Below are positions 55,329 through 64,000 of a DNA stretch of 64,000 nt, one piece after another. The notes under the pieces are model-generated. The model was not told where the DNA came from, did no database searches, and was given only the letters and a program-made list of their open reading frames with translations. Every line of letters starts with the position of its first letter. The stretch's first letter is position 1. The stretch is from Pirellulaceae bacterium. GTDB lineage: Bacteria > Planctomycetota > Planctomycetia > Pirellulales > Pirellulaceae. The translations under genes and the position numbers were made by a program. The DNA is taken from NCBI GenBank assembly GCA_023382975.1, contig JAHDXO010000047.1:23957-87956 (forward strand), written 5' to 3'.

Positions 55329-56285
55329 ATGTCGTTTGCCGTGCGTTGTTCCGAACTTCGAAAGACCTATCCCGGCCGGCCGCCGGTCAAAGCCGTGCGC
55401 GGCATCGATTTGGCCATCGAGGAAGGCGAGTGTTTGGGCGTCCTGGGGCCAAACGGAGCCGGCAAGACGACGACCATCGAGATCCTGGAAGGGCTGCTGG
55501 AGCCGAGCGGCGGTGAGGTCGAGATCCTGGGGATGCGTTGGCGGGACCACGCCCGTGAAATTCGCGAGCGGATCGGCATCTCGTTGCAGGAAACACGGTT
55601 CTCGGACAAGCTGAGTGTGCGCGAGACACTGGTCCTGTTTCGCAGCTTCTACCGGCATGGCATCGACCCGGATGACGCGATCGAAAGCGTGTCGTTGCAG
55701 GACAAGGCCGATGCGTGGGTCAAGCATTTGTCGGGCGGTCAGCGGCAGCGGTTGGCGGTGGCCACCGCCTTGGTCAGCGATCCCGCGCTGATGTTTCTGG
55801 ACGAGCCGACCACCGGCCTGGATCCGCACTCGCGGCGCGAGTTGTGGGACATCATCAACCGCTGTCGTCAGCAAGGCCGCACCACGTTGCTGACGACGCA
55901 CTACATGGAAGAAGCCGAGCGGTTGTGCGACCGCGTTGCCATCATCGACCACGGCCGGATCATCGCGATGGGAACGCCTCGCGAATTGATCGCCCGCCTG
56001 GGCGGCGACCATGTGGTCGAGTTTTCGCTGGCGGGGGTTGCGGCGGACGCGACGCCGGCCGACGGCTGGACCGATCTGCCCGCCGTGACCGGTTGCCGGT
56101 ACGAGGCCGGGGCCGTGCATTTGTCGGTGACCGAGCCGCATGTGGTCTTGCCCGCCCTGTTGGACCGATTGACCCGACGGTCGTGCCAGTTGGCCAGTTT
56201 GACCACGCGTCACGCCAGCCTGGACGACGTGTTCGTCATGCTGACGGGACGCCCGTTGGAAGCGGAGAAGGAGACCTCGCTGTGA
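55329..56285 (+). CDS. ABC transporter ATP-binding protein (second exporter)
   Basis: 318 residues from ATG 55329. Walker A GPNGAGKTT near residue 39, signature LSGGQRQRLAVATAL near 132, Walker B MFLDEPTTGLDP near 155, H-loop TTHYMEEAE. A C-terminal extension of about 80 residues follows the nucleotide-binding domain, as in DrrA-like ATPases. The stop overlaps the permease GTG by four bases. Substrate unknown. Confidence 0.92.
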   Translation: MSFAVRCSELRKTYPGRPPVKAVRGIDLAIEEGECLGVLGPNGAGKTTTIEILEGLLEPSGGEVEILGMRWRDHAREIRERIGISLQETRFSDKLSVRETLVLFRSFYRHGIDPDDAIESVSLQDKADAWVKHLSGGQRQRLAVATALVSDPALMFLDEPTTGLDPHSRRELWDIINRCRQQGRTTLLTTHYMEEAERLCDRVAIIDHGRIIAMGTPRELIARLGGDHVVEFSLAGVAADATPADGWTDLPAVTGCRYEAGAVHLSVTEPHVVLPALLDRLTRRSCQLASLTTRHASLDDVFVMLTGRPLEAEKETSL

Positions 56286-57346
56286 CCCCGCGACCCGACG
56301 CCTCGACCTCTCGCCGTTACCACGCATTCTTGGCACTGCTGGCGGCCCGCGTTCGCGAATTCGGACGCGAGCCCGCGGCGATCTTCTGGGTCTACGTCTT
56401 TCCGTTGATCCTGGTCGTGGCATTGGGCGCGGCGTTCCGTAACCAACCCGTCGGCGGCTTTGCGGTCGCCGTGGTCGAAGACAGCGGATCCGACGCGGTC
56501 TTCATGGCGCTGATTCGCGACGGCCGCTTGGAGCCGTCCGTTTGCGGTGCGGACGAGGCGCGTCGGCGGTTGCGAGCGGGGCGGGCCGATCTGGTGGTCG
56601 TCAGCAGCGGGGACGGCTACCGATACTCGTTTGACCCGACCCGCGCCAACAGCGTGCTGGCGCGCGAGACGGCCGATGCCGCGTTGCAGCGAGCGGCCGG
56701 CCGACAGGACGCCGTGGCGGTCGAAGACAATCCGGTTGTCGAGCCGGGCGGCCGATACATCGACTTCCTCGTTCCAGGGCTCGTCGGACTCGGGTTGCTG
56801 GGCGGTGGCCTGTGGGGCGTCGGCTTCGCGATCGTCGACATGCGCATCCGCAAGCTGCTGAAACGCTATCTGGCGACGCCCATGAAACGCAGCCACTTCC
56901 TGGGCGCCGTGATGGCCAGCCGGTTGGTGTTTACGATTCCCGAAGTGGTTTTGATTCTCGTGTTCGCCCATGTGCTGTTCGGGGTCAGCAGTCAAGGGAG
57001 TTACCTGTCGGTCGCCGTGTTGATCCTGCTGGGCGCCTTTCAATTCGCCGGCATCGGGTTGCTGGTGGCCAGCCGCGCGCAGACCATCGAGACGGTTTCC
57101 GGCTTGATGAATGCCGTCATGCTGCCGATGTGGATCGGTACGGGGCTGTTTTTTCCCATCGAGCGTTTCCCGTTGGTGATCCAGCCCGCTCTCAAGCTGC
57201 TGCCCCTGACCCCGCTCAACACGGCCTTGCGCGGCGTGATGCTCGAGGGCGCCAGCCTGACCGCGCTGGTTCCCGAAATTTCATTGATCGCCCTCTGGGG
57301 CGCCGCGACGTTCATCATCGCCCTGCGCATTTTCCGCTGGAACTAG
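56282..57346 (+). CDS. ABC-2 type transporter permease (DrrB/YhhJ-like)
   Basis: 354 residues from GTG 56282, overlapping the ATPase stop (GTGA). One helix near residues 37-57, a soluble loop of about 100 residues, then five helices from about 160 to the end (FLVPGLVGLGLLGGGLWGVG, MWIGTGLFFPIERFP). The PLTPLNTALRGVMLEG motif is the ABC-2 family signature. It forms an exporter with the preceding ATPase. Unlike the permease at 1.2 kb it has no large soluble insert. Confidence 0.9.
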   Translation: MTPRPDASTSRRYHAFLALLAARVREFGREPAAIFWVYVFPLILVVALGAAFRNQPVGGFAVAVVEDSGSDAVFMALIRDGRLEPSVCGADEARRRLRAGRADLVVVSSGDGYRYSFDPTRANSVLARETADAALQRAAGRQDAVAVEDNPVVEPGGRYIDFLVPGLVGLGLLGGGLWGVGFAIVDMRIRKLLKRYLATPMKRSHFLGAVMASRLVFTIPEVVLILVFAHVLFGVSSQGSYLSVAVLILLGAFQFAGIGLLVASRAQTIETVSGLMNAVMLPMWIGTGLFFPIERFPLVIQPALKLLPLTPLNTALRGVMLEGASLTALVPEISLIALWGAATFIIALRIFRWN

Positions 57347-57804
57347 CCTCCGGTTTCTGGACGGTCCCCAACTGGTGGCGGCGCGCAGAACCACGAACTT
57401 GCCTCGGCGATGCGGCGAAAACGGGAGTTCCTGCAACTGCACGTATGCCCGTCACCAACCATCCCGTGCTCGGTGGCCGGCTGGACTCAGCAAATTAGCC
57501 GTATAGTTGCACCCAGTTCCATCGCCCCGGCGGGCTTCGTCAGTATACCACTGCCGCTGGCTTCGAATTCGTCGCGGCCCCTGATCGAAACGTCCGGTTT
57601 CAGGGACGCCGGCGCGATGTCATGCAGCGGAGGTGTGCGAAGCCGTTTCTCAGACACTTGCGGGGTAACGGAAGAAGGGGGCCGGATGGTCCATGAAACC
57701 TACTGGAATCCCACTGCAAAGTGGTGTAGAGTATTTGGACAATCGGAGGAACTTAGGGTCGGTGGCCTGTCGAATCAATCAAGCGTTCTCACAGGATTCT
57801 TCGG
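57347..57804. other. Intergenic region upstream of kinase cluster
   Basis: 458 bases without a credible gene; frames that stay open have no protein-like composition. A short dyad CCACT-GCAA-AGTGG lies at 57711-57724, about 80 bases before the kinase ATG, and may be a regulator site. An AGGATT site lies eight bases before the ATG. Confidence 0.45.
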
Positions 57805-60681
57805 ATGCCAAACGCATGGGACGAGAGCCTCGGCGCTCAGCATACGACTGACGGTCCGTGCGGCGACCGCGCGGACGCGGCAAGCCTGGGCGATCAGGGG
57901 ACGTTGGTCCGCGGCGATGCGGATCTCGATTCGGAGATCGATGCCGAATTGGAGATCGTGGATCTGAGCAAACGCTACACGATCGAGCGGGTTCTTGGCC
58001 GAGGCGGCATGGGGATCGTGTATTTGGCGAAAGATAACCGGCTGGACCGACAGGTCGCCATCAAACGTATGTTGGACCATGTTGCCGCCAGTCGCGCGGC
58101 CAGAAAGCGGTTCCTGGCCGAGGCAAGATCGGTTGCCAAGCTCGATCAACCGAACATTGTCCGCGTTTACGAACTCGGGCGGGACGCCGAGGGACTGTTC
58201 CTGATCATGGAATACGTCGATGGCAGCAGCCTGCACGAGCGCTGCCACGATGGGACGCCGATGGCGTTGGACGAGGCGGTCGAGATCATTTGTCAGTTGT
58301 GCGATGGACTGGCCAAGGCGCACGAAGCGGGAATCATCCACCGCGACATAAAACCTGCCAACGTGCTGTTGACGACCGATGGCCGCCCGAAACTGAGTGA
58401 CTTCGGGCTCGCTCGGCAGGACACCACGCCGCTGGGCATCTCGGTATCCGGCGGTGTTCTCGGGACGCCCGACTACATGGCCCCGGAGCAGCAGGGCGAT
58501 TCCCGGCAAGTTGACCAGCGCAGTGATCTGTGGAGCCTGGCCGCCACGTTCTACCGGATGGTGACGGGCAGGAGTCCCCGAGTCATCCATCTGCAAATCG
58601 CACCGGCCCCGGTGCAGGCCGTGCTGGGCAAAGCGCTCGAATACGCTCGGGAAGACCGTTATCAAAACGCTTGCGAGTTTCGAGATGCCCTGCGCAGTGC
58701 CCTGCGACCTGACACACTGCCGCTTGTCGCGCCGGCGGAACTCGGCTCGGGCGAGTGTCCGCAGTGCCGCACGGTGAACGAACCGCACCGGAAATTCTGC
58801 CGAAACCCGAATTGTGCCGCTCCGCTTCGTGTCCGGTGCCTGAAATGTGATACTGAAATTCCCGTTTGGGATGATGTTTGCTTCGAGTGCGGAGCAAAAC
58901 AGGCCGAAACGCTAGCCGCTCGCCAGCACGAACTGGCGGCATTGCGCGACGAATGCGAAACATTGCTGGGCTTTTTTGCTTTCGAGCGGGCCGCCGCGTG
59001 TGCCGCGAAATTGGCTGACGAGCAGGACCGCCGCCTGCAACCGTTCAAGGAATGGGCCGAGGCATTCTTGCCGAAGATCGCCGAAGAGAAGCGCTTGCAG
59101 GAGGACAAAGCGCGGGGCCTTTTCAGCGAAGCCCGGGCACATCGAAGGGCATTCGACTACGCTTCGGCCATCGACGCGCTGTCCAGGGTGCCCAAACCGC
59201 TGATGACTTCCGAGATCTCGAGGTTCTTGGAACGACTGTCTGCGGACAAGGAAGAAGCCGAACGGTTGGTTGCGGACATCCGGGACCGGATCAAGCAGCG
59301 CAACTTGGATGGGCTGTTGCCGTTGGTCGCCCGAGCCGTGGAACTGCGCGGCGACCGCGCCGATTTGCAGCGTCTGAGGGAACAACTGCTGGAACGAGAA
59401 GCACGGACACCGAAGCCAGAACCATACCAACTTGCGCCTCAGTTGCGAGTCGAGACCACCCCGCCGGGCGCAAAGGTTACGATCGACGGACGGGCAGAAG
59501 GCGTCTCGCCGTGTCAGGTCGAACTGCAAGCGGGTGAATACGAAGTACGCGTCGAATTGGACGGCTTCCTACCGGCCGCACAGCAAGTCCACTTCGATGG
59601 TGCATCCGACCGCCTCGTAGAATTTGACATGGAGCCAATGGTAGTCGCCGAAACGCGTCCCAATCAGAGAACGCTGAGCGTCGAAGCAGCCGAAGCTGAA
59701 TTTGAAAGAAGTTACGGTCAGCGCCACGTAGCGTCAGCAGACAAGCCACAGGATGCATCGGAACAGGCAACATCGAAGGAGCAGCCATCGTCGTCCGAAC
59801 CGCAGTCTGACGGGCCTGCGAGTCCCATCCCAGGACTGATTCTTGGCGGGTTGATCGGTGCGTTTTCAGGTTTGACGATCGGTCTGATCGTCAGCTTTTT
59901 TCTCGAAGGGTATTTCACCGAACAGTTCATCGGAAACGTCCTGGCTATCGTTTCGGCGATAGCCGTGGCGGTGACGGTAGGCTGCATCCAGGAGTACATC
60001 GGGGGCGTACCAAATCGCGCGCTCGGATGCCTCGTTAGCCTATTCGGCTGGAGCGTCGTTGGCGTTGGCGTCGGCGTCGGCATTCTGTTTGGCCCAACAC
60101 ATGTCATCTCCTCAATGCTGTTTGTCACAGGAGGTTCGATTGGAGGCGCTATCGGCAGACGCATGCGTCGACGCATGCGATTCACGGCGATTACGCGCAT
60201 CCAAGCGTGGATTGGATCCACAGTCGCACGCCAAGAGAGCCGGGGCTCGGGTAGCAGCCTGGAACAATCGCGGCCGCGCACAGCATCCGAGAGGTTCTGG
60301 GCCACCATAAGCTTCATCGACCAGGTATTGGAGAGAATGGCAGGCCGGGGGAACACGCTGGTGCATAACTTCCTCCGTTGCTTCACGATCGCTGCGGTGA
60401 TTGTGCTGGTGATGTCGCTGGTGGCTTACCTGGCAACGCTGGTTGTTCATCGGACGCCTGATCGGGAAACAAGTCGCGCAACGCGATTGTTTGTTCCGGC
60501 CGCAGTTCAATTCCAAAGGAGCCAATGCGACAGGTCCGAAGTGATGATCAGCGTTCGGCCGGCGCTTCCTGCTCGGCGTTTTGTTTCCACAGCACCGTGC
60601 CGAATGGACCGATGTTCGTTTGACGACGGATCGACTTCGATACACGAAAGACAAGGGGAGCATTGTGATCGACATGCATGA
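57805..60681 (+). CDS. Ser/Thr protein kinase with double zinc ribbon, PEGA domain and membrane segments
   Basis: 958 residues. Kinase domain about 57-325: GRGGMGIVYLAKD glycine loop, Lys in VAIKRM near 86, HRDIKPAN near 178, DFG near 200, APEQQ near 226. Two zinc ribbons follow at 317-370 (CPQCRT...KFCRNPNC, CLKCDT...CFECG). Then a charged helical region, a PEGA domain at about 547-612 (VETTPPGAKVTIDG), and four to five membrane helices between 675 and 882. The last 70 residues (after VVHRTPDRE) have little protein-like character, and the FHA gene begins inside them. It should phosphorylate proteins at the membrane. Confidence 0.88.
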   Translation: MPNAWDESLGAQHTTDGPCGDRADAASLGDQGTLVRGDADLDSEIDAELEIVDLSKRYTIERVLGRGGMGIVYLAKDNRLDRQVAIKRMLDHVAASRAARKRFLAEARSVAKLDQPNIVRVYELGRDAEGLFLIMEYVDGSSLHERCHDGTPMALDEAVEIICQLCDGLAKAHEAGIIHRDIKPANVLLTTDGRPKLSDFGLARQDTTPLGISVSGGVLGTPDYMAPEQQGDSRQVDQRSDLWSLAATFYRMVTGRSPRVIHLQIAPAPVQAVLGKALEYAREDRYQNACEFRDALRSALRPDTLPLVAPAELGSGECPQCRTVNEPHRKFCRNPNCAAPLRVRCLKCDTEIPVWDDVCFECGAKQAETLAARQHELAALRDECETLLGFFAFERAAACAAKLADEQDRRLQPFKEWAEAFLPKIAEEKRLQEDKARGLFSEARAHRRAFDYASAIDALSRVPKPLMTSEISRFLERLSADKEEAERLVADIRDRIKQRNLDGLLPLVARAVELRGDRADLQRLREQLLEREARTPKPEPYQLAPQLRVETTPPGAKVTIDGRAEGVSPCQVELQAGEYEVRVELDGFLPAAQQVHFDGASDRLVEFDMEPMVVAETRPNQRTLSVEAAEAEFERSYGQRHVASADKPQDASEQATSKEQPSSSEPQSDGPASPIPGLILGGLIGAFSGLTIGLIVSFFLEGYFTEQFIGNVLAIVSAIAVAVTVGCIQEYIGGVPNRALGCLVSLFGWSVVGVGVGVGILFGPTHVISSMLFVTGGSIGGAIGRRMRRRMRFTAITRIQAWIGSTVARQESRGSGSSLEQSRPRTASERFWATISFIDQVLERMAGRGNTLVHNFLRCFTIAAVIVLVMSLVAYLATLVVHRTPDRETSRATRLFVPAAVQFQRSQCDRSEVMISVRPALPARRFVSTAPCRMDRCSFDDGSTSIHERQGEHCDRHA

Positions 60682-62095
60682 AGTCACGCAAACGCTTGTC
60701 TGGCCGCGATTGTTTGTCGACTGGGGAGATACGCCCCGGGTCGGACGGCAGGTACGGCCGGAATTCAGTCTGGTGTGCCCGGGGTATCCGTCACGGCCTG
60801 AGATCCAGGTTCTGATCGATCGCGACTTGGACCACGAAGAAGCCCATTGGCAGCCCCGACCCCAGGAGCAGGAGCCCGGTTTGTGGAGTTTCCATTCGGC
60901 GTTCCGCATGACCTCCGGCGGCCTGGATTGCCGCCCTGGCCAATACTTGATCGACGTTCACGTTTCGTTCCGCGACGTGCCGCCGCAAATGCCCCGGTTC
61001 TACCTCGCCCGCATCCGTCTGAACGTGCCGGATCAGCAGTCGGGCGCGGACTCGGTCCTGGAGATCGACGGCGATGGTCAAGCGTTGGTCAATCTGCAAG
61101 GCTGCGACCTGAAGCAGTTTTCCAAAGTGGTGCTCAAAGGCCGCGGCGCGGGAGTCATCAATCTGTTGCAGATGCCGGACGAGAATGCCTCGCCGGGTGC
61201 AGAGCGGCGGACGGCCGACAAACCGGCAACGACGTTCGAATACCAATTGCGAATCGACGCCGAGAAGCAAAGCCGTCTGCCGACCGTCTATCCCGCCAAA
61301 CAGGGACGAGCCTACCTGGATGCCGCCGGACTCTATTTCGCAGACGGCCGGCGGACTTTGCTGTTGACGCGCAGCCGACTCACCTTCGGTCGCAACCGCG
61401 GCAACGACATCGTGCTGCGGTTCATGCCGCCGGGACCGGAGAACGACGCGTTCTCGCGCGCGATCTCGCGCACCCACTTCCGCGTCGAACTTAACCCAGA
61501 AGGAATCGAGTTCTTCGATCAATCCCGTAGCGGATTGGAAGTCAACTACTCGGTGGTCCGGGACCGCGAGCTGGTTCCGGCTCGCTATGCGGGAGACGTC
61601 ACCCACGTCGACGTCGGGGTCACGGGCACGGTCGACAAGCAATTCCGGCTCGAAATGCTGATGCTCGCGCCCGATCACCGTGAGTCGCTGGAGGAGCTGA
61701 AGTTCTGGGACGAACTGTACTGCGAACTGGTCGGCGGTGGGCTCGGTCGGACTTGGCGCGACTCGCTCGATACCCGGCTGGACGCCGTCCGTTTCGACCG
61801 CGTGGAGAATATGCCGGAGGAATCCTACGTGCTGCTGTTACGTGAAGCGTTGATCGGCGGCTCGCGGAGCCAGTCGGCGATCGTGTTGAACCAAGGTGGC
61901 GCGAAGAACCAGGCTAGGCTGCTGCACATCGATCGTTCGTTCTGGCTGGAACCGCTGCCCGCCGGCTCGCTCATCTACGTGGACGGCGATCCGTGTCCGC
62001 CTCGTTCGCTGATCCCTCTCTCGCCCGGAACGGAAATCCGCTTCGGCACGGAAACCGCAACGTTCGACCGTTTTACCCAATCGTACCTTGAGTGA
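60665..62095 (+). CDS. FHA-domain protein of the kinase cluster
   Basis: 476 residues from GTG 60665, which has AGGGGAG four bases upstream and overlaps the kinase by 17 bases; ATG 60674 and TTG 60581 are alternatives. An FHA domain lies at about 225-300: LTFGRNRGNDIVL, then SRTHFRVEL and SGLEVNY. The C-terminal 60 residues (LLHIDRSFWLEP, SPGTEIRFGTETATF) look like a second, degenerate FHA fold. The N-terminal 200 residues have beta-rich strings with no known family. It should read phosphothreonine made by either flanking kinase. The next kinase begins 13 bases after. Confidence 0.8.
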   Translation: MIDMHEVTQTLVWPRLFVDWGDTPRVGRQVRPEFSLVCPGYPSRPEIQVLIDRDLDHEEAHWQPRPQEQEPGLWSFHSAFRMTSGGLDCRPGQYLIDVHVSFRDVPPQMPRFYLARIRLNVPDQQSGADSVLEIDGDGQALVNLQGCDLKQFSKVVLKGRGAGVINLLQMPDENASPGAERRTADKPATTFEYQLRIDAEKQSRLPTVYPAKQGRAYLDAAGLYFADGRRTLLLTRSRLTFGRNRGNDIVLRFMPPGPENDAFSRAISRTHFRVELNPEGIEFFDQSRSGLEVNYSVVRDRELVPARYAGDVTHVDVGVTGTVDKQFRLEMLMLAPDHRESLEELKFWDELYCELVGGGLGRTWRDSLDTRLDAVRFDRVENMPEESYVLLLREALIGGSRSQSAIVLNQGGAKNQARLLHIDRSFWLEPLPAGSLIYVDGDPCPPRSLIPLSPGTEIRFGTETATFDRFTQSYLE

Positions 62096-62108
62096 GGCGA
62101 TTTCAGCG

Positions 62109-64000
62109 ATGGCGAAGGCAGACGACCACAACGTGGATGTCCGCAAGATATCCGACAAGCAGGCCCGCCCGGAGGTGGAAGCAGCAAGGCTTGAGGACAG
62201 AGAATCGCCCCTTCGTGGGTCAGGTTCAGAAACATCCAAGTCGGGCGACGAAGTAACGCAGCTTCCTGGAGACTTTCCTGAGTCTGAACGGCCCGATCGT
62301 AACGGCAGTCGTTTGGGCGACGATCTGACACGGCTTCGTGCAGACGGGGTTTCTGATCCGGGATCGGATGACGACTTGGAGATCGTCGATCTATCGAAGC
62401 GTTACACGTTCGAACGGATCTTGGGTCAGGGCGGGATGGGGGTAGTGCATCTTGCCTTCGACAAGCGATTGGGCCGCTGCGTGGCCATCAAACGCATGTT
62501 GGCGCACTTTGCTGCCAGCGGCACGGCGAAGAAACGCTTCCTGACCGAGGCAAAATCGATCGCCCGGGTCCATCACCCGAACATCGTGCTCGTCTTCGAC
62601 GTTGGCCGCGACGCCGAAGGGTTGTTTCTAGCGATGGAATTCGTCGAAGGCGGCAGTTTGCTGGAACGCTGCCGCGACGGTGTGAAAATCCCGCTGGACG
62701 AAGCGGTCGACATCATCTGCCAATTGTGCGACGGTTTGAGCAAAGCCCACGAGTTGGGGATCATCCATCGGGACATCAAGCCGGCAAACGTGATGCTGAC
62801 GCCAGACGGGCGCCCGAAGCTCACCGACTTCGGGCTTGCCCGCCAAGAACTAGCCGACGCGAGCATATCCCAGTCAGGGCAGGTGCTGGGAACGCTCGAG
62901 TTCATGCCGCCCGAACAGCAGCGGGACGCGCGCGACGTCGATCCGCGGAGCGATCTGTGGAGCCTGGCCGCCACGCTGTATCAGATGGTGACGGGGCGGA
63001 GGCCACGCGTCATCAACTTGGGCGACGTAGACCCCAAATTGCAGCCGATCCTGAGCAAAGCCCTGCAGGATGCCAGGGAAGACCGATACCAGACAGCGCG
63101 CGAGTTCCACGACGCCTTGCGCAGCAGTCTGCAGTCGCCCGTCCCGGCTGCGTCCACTCCCGTGGAACTTGGCTCCGGCCAGTGTCCGGACTGTCGAACG
63201 GTGAACGAGCCCCACCGCAAGTTCTGCCGCGAATGTGCCGCGCCGCTGCGCATCGCTTGCCTGAAATGCCAGGTCGAAATCCCGGTCTGGGACAAGGTTT
63301 GCCCCGAGTGCGGCGCCATCCAGGCAGATCTGCTAGCGGCTCGCCAGCGCGAACTCGCAGCGTTGCGAACCGAGGCCGAAGAACTTCTCGGCTTCTATGC
63401 CTTCGACCGGGCGACGCAGTGCGTGAGAGAAATGACGGCCGAGCAGGATCGCCGTCTGCAACCGTTCAAGAAATGGGCGGAGGCATTCCTGCCCAAGATC
63501 ACCGAAGAAGAGAGCTTCGCGGAAGAAAAGGCCCGGACGTTGTTTGCCGAAGCCCGGACCCATCGCAAAGCATTCGACTACGGATCGGCCATCGCCGCAT
63601 TGGGACGCGTGCCGAAACCACTGATGACCTCGGAGATGTCCTCGTTCTTGCAGCGTCTGGTTGCGGAGAAGGACGAATCAGAAAAACTGATCGCCGAGAT
63701 CCGGCAGCGGGTCAAGGCTCGCCAGTTGGATGACTTGCTGCCCTTGGTGTCCCGAGCGCTGGAATTGCGGGGGGATCGTACCGACTTGCCGCGGCTAATG
63801 AAGCAATTGCAGGAGCGGGAACAACAACGGATCGAGCAACAGCGCATCGAGAAACAGCGGGTGGAACAGCGGCTTGAAGAGGAACGCGACCAATGTTACG
63901 CCAAGGCCGAGAGATTGCTTGAACAGGGCAAGGCCAAAGAAGCCTTAGGCAGCCCGCAGAAAATAATCTACCCGGTGTCAGGATGGATGACGAGGCTCCA
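62109..64000 (+). CDS. Ser/Thr protein kinase with double zinc ribbon, 3' truncated by window end
   Basis: 630 codons visible from ATG 62109, open to the window end. An acidic tail of 96 residues precedes the kinase domain (about 97-350: GQGGMGVVHLAFD, VAIKRM near 125, HRDIKPAN near 221, DFG, PPEQQ). Double zinc ribbon about 358-403 (CPDCRT...FCREC, CLKCQV...CPECG), then a region almost the same as in the kinase at 57.8 kb (RVPKPLMTSEM), and a Gln/Glu/Arg-rich coiled coil (QQRIEQQRIEKQRVEQRLEEE). PPEQQ replaces the usual APE. A paralogue of the first kinase by duplication. PEGA and membrane parts may lie beyond the end. Confidence 0.88.
   Translation, partial: MAKADDHNVDVRKISDKQARPEVEAARLEDRESPLRGSGSETSKSGDEVTQLPGDFPESERPDRNGSRLGDDLTRLRADGVSDPGSDDDLEIVDLSKRYTFERILGQGGMGVVHLAFDKRLGRCVAIKRMLAHFAASGTAKKRFLTEAKSIARVHHPNIVLVFDVGRDAEGLFLAMEFVEGGSLLERCRDGVKIPLDEAVDIICQLCDGLSKAHELGIIHRDIKPANVMLTPDGRPKLTDFGLARQELADASISQSGQVLGTLEFMPPEQQRDARDVDPRSDLWSLAATLYQMVTGRRPRVINLGDVDPKLQPILSKALQDAREDRYQTAREFHDALRSSLQSPVPAASTPVELGSGQCPDCRTVNEPHRKFCRECAAPLRIACLKCQVEIPVWDKVCPECGAIQADLLAARQRELAALRTEAEELLGFYAFDRATQCVREMTAEQDRRLQPFKKWAEAFLPKITEEESFAEEKARTLFAEARTHRKAFDYGSAIAALGRVPKPLMTSEMSSFLQRLVAEKDESEKLIAEIRQRVKARQLDDLLPLVSRALELRGDRTDLPRLMKQLQEREQQRIEQQRIEKQRVEQRLEEERDQCYAKAERLLEQGKAKEALGSPQKIIYPVSGWMTRL

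Noticed and set aside
57410..57967. 185-codon open frame before the kinase
   Set aside because: It overlaps the well-supported kinase start and has no protein-like composition or ribosome site.
57805..64000. Tandem kinases as an assembly duplication
   Set aside because: The two differ throughout at base and residue level, with different N-terminal tails and coiled coils, so they are true paralogues.
1..64000. CRISPR arrays, insertion sequences, integrases, phage genes
   Set aside because: No spaced direct repeats, transposase motifs or phage structural genes were seen on either strand.

Overview
The window is high-GC, densely coded DNA from a member of the Planctomycetota, probably of the Pirellulales/Thermogutta type (inference). 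The marker genes are planctomycete favourites: a DUF1559 prepilin-like protein next to a small lipoprotein, a DUF1598 protein, a CxPSR sulfatase, Tat-exported Gfo/Idh/MocA and DegT proteins, FG-GAP/VCBS secreted proteins, a DUF4058 protein, and large Ser/Thr kinases with zinc ribbons. No plasmid, phage, IS or CRISPR signature was seen. The window starts inside a DUF1269 gene and ends inside a kinase gene.

Layout. 1-3.5 kb: end of a DUF1269 gene, then an ABC exporter pair whose permease carries a very large extra-membrane domain. 3.6-7.8 kb: a four-gene cassette with a papain-like C39 protein, an RLAN/RimK ATP-grasp ligase, a GCS2-type carboxylate-amine ligase and a DEDDy exonuclease-like protein. 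7.9-11.4 kb: a sigma-54 response regulator and mutL. 11.5-17.2 kb: secreted glycan-related proteins (beta-helix, sialidase-like, FG-GAP). 17.2-20.3 kb (minus strand): tRNA-Gly, tig, a Rho-independent terminator, then two overlapping clpP genes. 20.4-24.9 kb: an FHA protein, then a minus-strand run of DegT, Gfo/Idh/MocA and a CDF transporter. 25.2-28.2 kb: a GNAT protein and an inactive/active M16 peptidase pair. 28.7-34.1 kb: a membrane protein, a hypothetical, a GT2 glycosyltransferase and a methyltransferase, then a DUF4058 gene. 34.1-35.9 kb (minus): response regulator, hemQ and a membrane protein. 36-45.2 kb: a lipoprotein, an FG-GAP protein, a methyltransferase-like protein, der, a DUF1598 protein, a lipoprotein plus DUF1559 pair, and hemH. 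45.3-50.4 kb: a tiny lipoprotein, a sulfatase, a methyltransferase, a GNAT-nitrilase fusion and a secreted hypothetical. 50.6-57.3 kb: a glutamine amidotransferase, moeA, a YfhO-like membrane protein and a second ABC exporter. 57.8-64 kb: kinase, FHA protein, kinase.

How genes may work together. HemQ and HemH are the last two steps of the coproporphyrin-dependent haem route. Trigger factor and two ClpP subunits form a protein-quality block. The C39/RimK/GCS2 cassette is the best candidate for an under-described biochemical system: two different amide-bond ligases with a papain-like hydrolase suggest synthesis and trimming of a peptide or isopeptide tag. The kinase/FHA/kinase block has the parts for a self-contained phospho-signalling unit: writers with ligand-sensing ribbons, and a phosphothreonine reader.
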